Shown: piece after piece, positions 5,461 through 8,702 of the stretch
Layout of the letters: each line of letters opens with the position of its first letter
How positions within the stretch are numbered: the stretch's first letter is position 1
Origin: Helicobacteraceae bacterium
Lineage (GTDB): Bacteria; Campylobacterota; Campylobacteria; Campylobacterales; Sulfurimonadaceae
Direction of reading: 5' to 3'
Assembly (NCBI GenBank): GCA_027056525.1
Contig: JALUKO010000237.1
Location: 1 to 8,702, forward strand
DNA: 8,702 nt
Translations under genes and position numbers: made by a program
The notes under the pieces: generated by a model
The model's database searches: none
What the model was told of the DNA's origin: nothing
What the model saw: only the letters and a program-made list of their open reading frames with translations

Positions 5461-8400
5461 ATGTATTTACAAAGTAGAAGAACATTTTTAAAAGGTGCTG
5501 CATTTAGTGTTGCAGGTGCTGCGATCGCAAAAGGTGTTTTTACAACCGATGCACTGGCAGAATCTGTAAATAACTCTAAGTTTACGAACACTCCGGACTC
5601 ATTATCATTTTACCCTCCAATGGAGGAGTGGTCTGATTTTAAAGAGTTAGATGGAAATGACTGGAAACGTGGGGGTATTGAGCGCCATGGCGTAAGAAGT
5701 GAAGTAAATCCTGATGGTATAGAGGTTAACGACTATATGATCGTACCGACTGCTTGTTCAAACTGTGAAGCTTCATGTGGTTTGACAGCTTGGATTGACA
5801 AAAAAACATTTACGGTTAAAAAATATATGGGTAATCCGCTTCATCCTGGATCTCGTGGGCGTAACTGTGCAAAAGGGTATGCAACACAATCACAGATGTA
5901 CGATCCTGATCGTATAGCATTCCCACTCAAGCGTGCCCCTGGTTCTGCGCGTGGTGAAGGGAAGTGGATCCGTACAACATGGGATGAGGCTATGAGCACT
6001 ATCGGTAAGAAGATGGGTGATACATTGGCAAAGGGTGATGAACTTTCTAAAAAGACTGTAATGTTCCATGTCGGTCGTCCAAATGAGAACGGTTTTACAG
6101 GAAAAGTTTGGCATACACTTGGTTGTGATGCATTCAATTCACATACAAACATTTGTTCTTCAGGTGGTCGTACACCAACTATCCAATGGGCAAATGATGA
6201 CAGAACATCACCGGACTGGGCAAATGCGAAACTGGTTTTTTTAAATTCGTCTCATGCTGCTGATGCTGGTCATTACTTCCAACAGTCAGCTTCATTTATT
6301 GCAGATGCAAGAGCTAAGGGAGCCAAACTTGTTGTAATGGATCCGAGGATGTCTAACTCCGCGGGTATGGCTGATCTTTGGATCGCTTCATGGCCGGGTA
6401 CTGAACCGTTGATCTATCTTTATTTGACACAAAGAATTTTAAATGAAGGCAAAGTCAACCGTGCCTTTGTTAAAAAATGGATGAACTGGGAAGTGTTTTT
6501 AGATAACAAAGCGTACTTGGAGTATATGGTGGAAAAAGGGTATATCTCTCAAGTTCCAACGAAGAATGATTTTGATGCATTTTTAGATACTATCAAAGAG
6601 TTATATACTCCTTATACACTCGAACATGTATCAAAAGAGACACGTGTACCTGCCTATAAACTTGAAGAGCTGTATGATATGTTCATTTGGGCGGGGACTT
6701 CCATATCGTCATATTTTTGGCGTGCTACTGCAGCGGGTAACCGTGGTGGTTGGATGAGTGGAAGAACAGGATACTTACCAATAGCTCTTCGTGGAGCTAT
6801 TGGGCCTGAGGGTGGTACATTTTTCCACCATTGGCATGTTATTTCCGTCGCCGGTAAAGGTGGAAGTGCAACAGTCGGTCAAGGTAAACGGGGTGTGAAT
6901 ATTCCTAAAGTCGATGTATATAATGAACTTACATGGCCGCCGGAGTGGCCACTCTCTACATATGAGATGTCCTATTTGTTACCACACCTTTTAAGTGATA
7001 CACAATGGCAGAAAAAATGGCAGGACAAAGGGCTGAATGTTCCTACAAAACTTTCAGTTTGGATCCCTCGTATGTACAACCCGGTTTGGATCAATCCGGA
7101 TGGTTTCAGATGGATAGAGACTATTAAAGATGAGTCTAAAATGGAACTAACTTTTAACTTGTCTCCAACGTGGTCTGAGACAAACTGGTATGTTGATTAT
7201 ATTTTACCTGTCGGTCTTGCGGGTGAGCGACATGACCAACATTCAGAAGCTACTATGCCTGCTCGTTGGACATCATTTCGTCAGCCTGTCATGCGTGTAG
7301 CTCTTGAAAAAGCGGGATGGAAACCAAACAATCCAAATCGTGCCACGCTCGAAGCACATATAAAAGCCGGTCTTGGTGAAGTGTGGGAAGAGAATGAGTT
7401 TTGGTTTGATATGTGTGTCAACTATATTGATCCTAGCGGTAAGCTTGGTGTGAAAAAAATGTGGGAATCTAAAAAGAATCCAGGAACGCCTGTCACCATT
7501 GCTGAGTGGTATGATGCAGCCTTTGGTGATAACCTGCCAAATCTTAAAGCAACAGCGACTTCTGATACTCGCTATAAAGATAAAGAGTATCCGGTTTATG
7601 AGTATATGAGAGATCATGGTGCATGGCTTGAGGAGAATAAGATCTATTCTCCTCAAGAGCGTGAGGTGAAAGATGATGGTGAGAATTATATTTCACACGG
7701 TCATAAATACAACAAAGAACATGTAGAGATTGATGAGAGAACGGGTGTTATGTCTGTGGAGCATCATGGCAAGAAAAAATCTATAGGTATTGAGATAGAC
7801 GGCAAGAAAATGGAAGGTTTTGCTACTTTAGATAAAAAACTTGATTTCTTCTGTGAATGGCTTGCGGATGATTGGAAGTGGCCGGAGTATGCAATACCTT
7901 TTTACCCTCGTAATGAGCAGGAGAAAAAAGAGATGCCGCATATTGTTTCACATGTGGATCATACTTATATGACGGAGAAGAACGCTTATGCCTTAAATAC
8001 GGTCTTTAGACTTCCATATAACATTCATACCCGTTCAGCCAACTCTAAACACCTTATGGAAATTTCACAAAACCATGACCCTGTCTGGATATCAACCCCG
8101 GATGCAGCACGTCAAGGTTTTAAACGTGGAGATGCGATTCGTGTAAGAATAGTCGATAGTGTTACAGGTTTAGAGTCTGGTTATTTTGTTGCTATGGCAG
8201 TGCCGACAGAGGGCATACTTCCGGGAACACTTGCCTGTTCGCACCATGGAGGCAGATGGAAACTTGTAAACTCTGTGAGTATCCCTAATGGAGTAGCAGA
8301 TGGCAAGGTTGATCCTCAGCCGATCAAGCGTAACATAGACGATCCTAAATTTTTGGCTGCTTCTGTAAAAGATGCGGGTTCAACTGCAGGACAGATCAAA

Positions 8401-8702
8401 ATAGAGGATTATGACGGTACAAGTGGCATTAACAGTTTTGGTGTTCCTACTGCAGAGTTGCAGATGGATGGTAAAGAGGGTAAACTCAAATATACTGAAG
8501 GTATTCACCCTTTCCATACAAAACGTTTTGCAGAGTATAACCGTGACTCTGGAAATATTTGGTGGGATGGCTTAAGCGGCTCGTGGCAAAATGCTGTTGC
8601 AGCGGCTCATCCTGATCCAATTTCCGGTATGCACTGTTGGCACCAAAAAGTTATTTTAGAACCTTCTCAAAAAGGTGATAAGATAGGTGATATCTATGTA
8701 AA
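5461..8702 (+). CDS. Tat-exported molybdopterin oxidoreductase catalytic subunit (PsrA/TtrA/SrdA-like), 3' end cut off
   Basis: The frame stays open from ATG at 5461 to the window edge: 1080 codons with no stop, so the protein is incomplete. An SD-like AGGGAGA (5446-5452) precedes the start. The N-terminus carries a twin-arginine signal, SRRTFLKG (residues 5-12), a hydrophobic stretch, and a likely ALA cleavage site at 31-33, so the enzyme acts in the periplasm. C99-x2-C102-x3-C106-x29-C136 binds one [4Fe-4S] cluster. Cys232 in HTNICSSGGR is the probable molybdenum ligand. Further DMSO-reductase-family features are KLVVMDPRMSNSA and WPGTEPLIYLYL (about residues 290-325), and the C-terminal dinucleotide-binding domain, HTRSANSKHLMEI to ACSHHGGRW (about 856-933). 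It far exceeds PsrA/PhsA (about 760) and is closer in size to tetrathionate or selenate reductase subunits. Reduction of a sulfur oxyanion, polysulfide, selenate or arsenate, or the reverse oxidation, all remain possible. Confidence 0.92.
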   Translation, partial: MYLQSRRTFLKGAAFSVAGAAIAKGVFTTDALAESVNNSKFTNTPDSLSFYPPMEEWSDFKELDGNDWKRGGIERHGVRSEVNPDGIEVNDYMIVPTACSNCEASCGLTAWIDKKTFTVKKYMGNPLHPGSRGRNCAKGYATQSQMYDPDRIAFPLKRAPGSARGEGKWIRTTWDEAMSTIGKKMGDTLAKGDELSKKTVMFHVGRPNENGFTGKVWHTLGCDAFNSHTNICSSGGRTPTIQWANDDRTSPDWANAKLVFLNSSHAADAGHYFQQSASFIADARAKGAKLVVMDPRMSNSAGMADLWIASWPGTEPLIYLYLTQRILNEGKVNRAFVKKWMNWEVFLDNKAYLEYMVEKGYISQVPTKNDFDAFLDTIKELYTPYTLEHVSKETRVPAYKLEELYDMFIWAGTSISSYFWRATAAGNRGGWMSGRTGYLPIALRGAIGPEGGTFFHHWHVISVAGKGGSATVGQGKRGVNIPKVDVYNELTWPPEWPLSTYEMSYLLPHLLSDTQWQKKWQDKGLNVPTKLSVWIPRMYNPVWINPDGFRWIETIKDESKMELTFNLSPTWSETNWYVDYILPVGLAGERHDQHSEATMPARWTSFRQPVMRVALEKAGWKPNNPNRATLEAHIKAGLGEVWEENEFWFDMCVNYIDPSGKLGVKKMWESKKNPGTPVTIAEWYDAAFGDNLPNLKATATSDTRYKDKEYPVYEYMRDHGAWLEENKIYSPQEREVKDDGENYISHGHKYNKEHVEIDERTGVMSVEHHGKKKSIGIEIDGKKMEGFATLDKKLDFFCEWLADDWKWPEYAIPFYPRNEQEKKEMPHIVSHVDHTYMTEKNAYALNTVFRLPYNIHTRSANSKHLMEISQNHDPVWISTPDAARQGFKRGDAIRVRIVDSVTGLESGYFVAMAVPTEGILPGTLACSHHGGRWKLVNSVSIPNGVADGKVDPQPIKRNIDDPKFLAASVKDAGSTAGQIKIEDYDGTSGINSFGVPTAELQMDGKEGKLKYTEGIHPFHTKRFAEYNRDSGNIWWDGLSGSWQNAVAAAHPDPISGMHCWHQKVILEPSQKGDKIGDIYV

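Noticed and set aside
5841..6152. Minus-strand frames inside the catalytic subunit gene (also near 7273-7656)
   Set aside because: They lie opposite a continuous, family-matching molybdoenzyme frame, have no ribosome binding site, and resemble no protein I know.
5461..8702. Naming the catalytic gene psrA, ttrA, srdA or soeA
   Set aside because: Gene order and size argue against classical psrA and the Tat signal against soeA, but nothing visible fixes the substrate, so no symbol is given.
1..8702. CRISPR array, insertion sequence, prophage, tRNA or rRNA
   Set aside because: No regularly spaced repeats, transposase or phage-like genes, terminal inverted repeats, cloverleaf sequence or rRNA segments were seen.

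Overview
This window most likely comes from a sulfur- or hydrogen-metabolising member of the Campylobacterota (Epsilonproteobacteria), of the Sulfurimonas/Sulfurovum/Arcobacter kind. The inference rests on AT-rich, tightly packed genes, TATAAT-like -10 boxes without a recognisable -35, a hisD outside any his operon, a small protein resembling the DUF6858 family, and a quinone-linked molybdoenzyme operon. No genus can be fixed without a search.

Layout. Bases 1-142 are very AT-rich and non-coding. A possible tiny one-helix membrane ORF (158-268) leads, through a stop codon that overlaps the next ribosome binding site, into a small DUF6858-like gene (279-665). Two minus-strand genes converge on it: a basic-tailed protein that looks like a stripped-down DEAD-box helicase C-terminal domain (1042-1677), followed by a secreted single-haem cytochrome c (674-1030). 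A divergent promoter region (1678-1791) separates this pair from hisD (1792-3084), which encodes histidinol dehydrogenase with all catalytic residues present. A four-helix DUF2231-like membrane protein follows (3158-3631).

After a 272-base AT-rich regulatory region comes the main system, a molybdoenzyme operon in the order B-C-A. It encodes a 16-cysteine, four-cluster ferredoxin-like subunit (3904-4542), an NrfD/PsrC-type membrane quinone subunit (4542-5447), and a Tat-exported molybdopterin catalytic subunit (5461 to the window end, at least 1080 residues, incomplete). The genes are tightly coupled: B and C share one base (TAATG), and C and A are 13 bases apart. Electrons should pass between the quinone pool (C), the four Fe-S clusters (B), and the Fe-S cluster and molybdenum site of A in the periplasm.

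The B-C-A order and the very long A subunit resemble the tetrathionate (ttrBCA) and selenate (srdBCA) reductase arrangements more than the A-B-C order and roughly 760-residue catalytic subunit of classical polysulfide or thiosulfate reductases. The substrate cannot be assigned from sequence alone. The most unusual items are this oversized enzyme, the helicase-remnant protein paired with a cytochrome, and the small membrane ORF coupled to the DUF6858-like gene.
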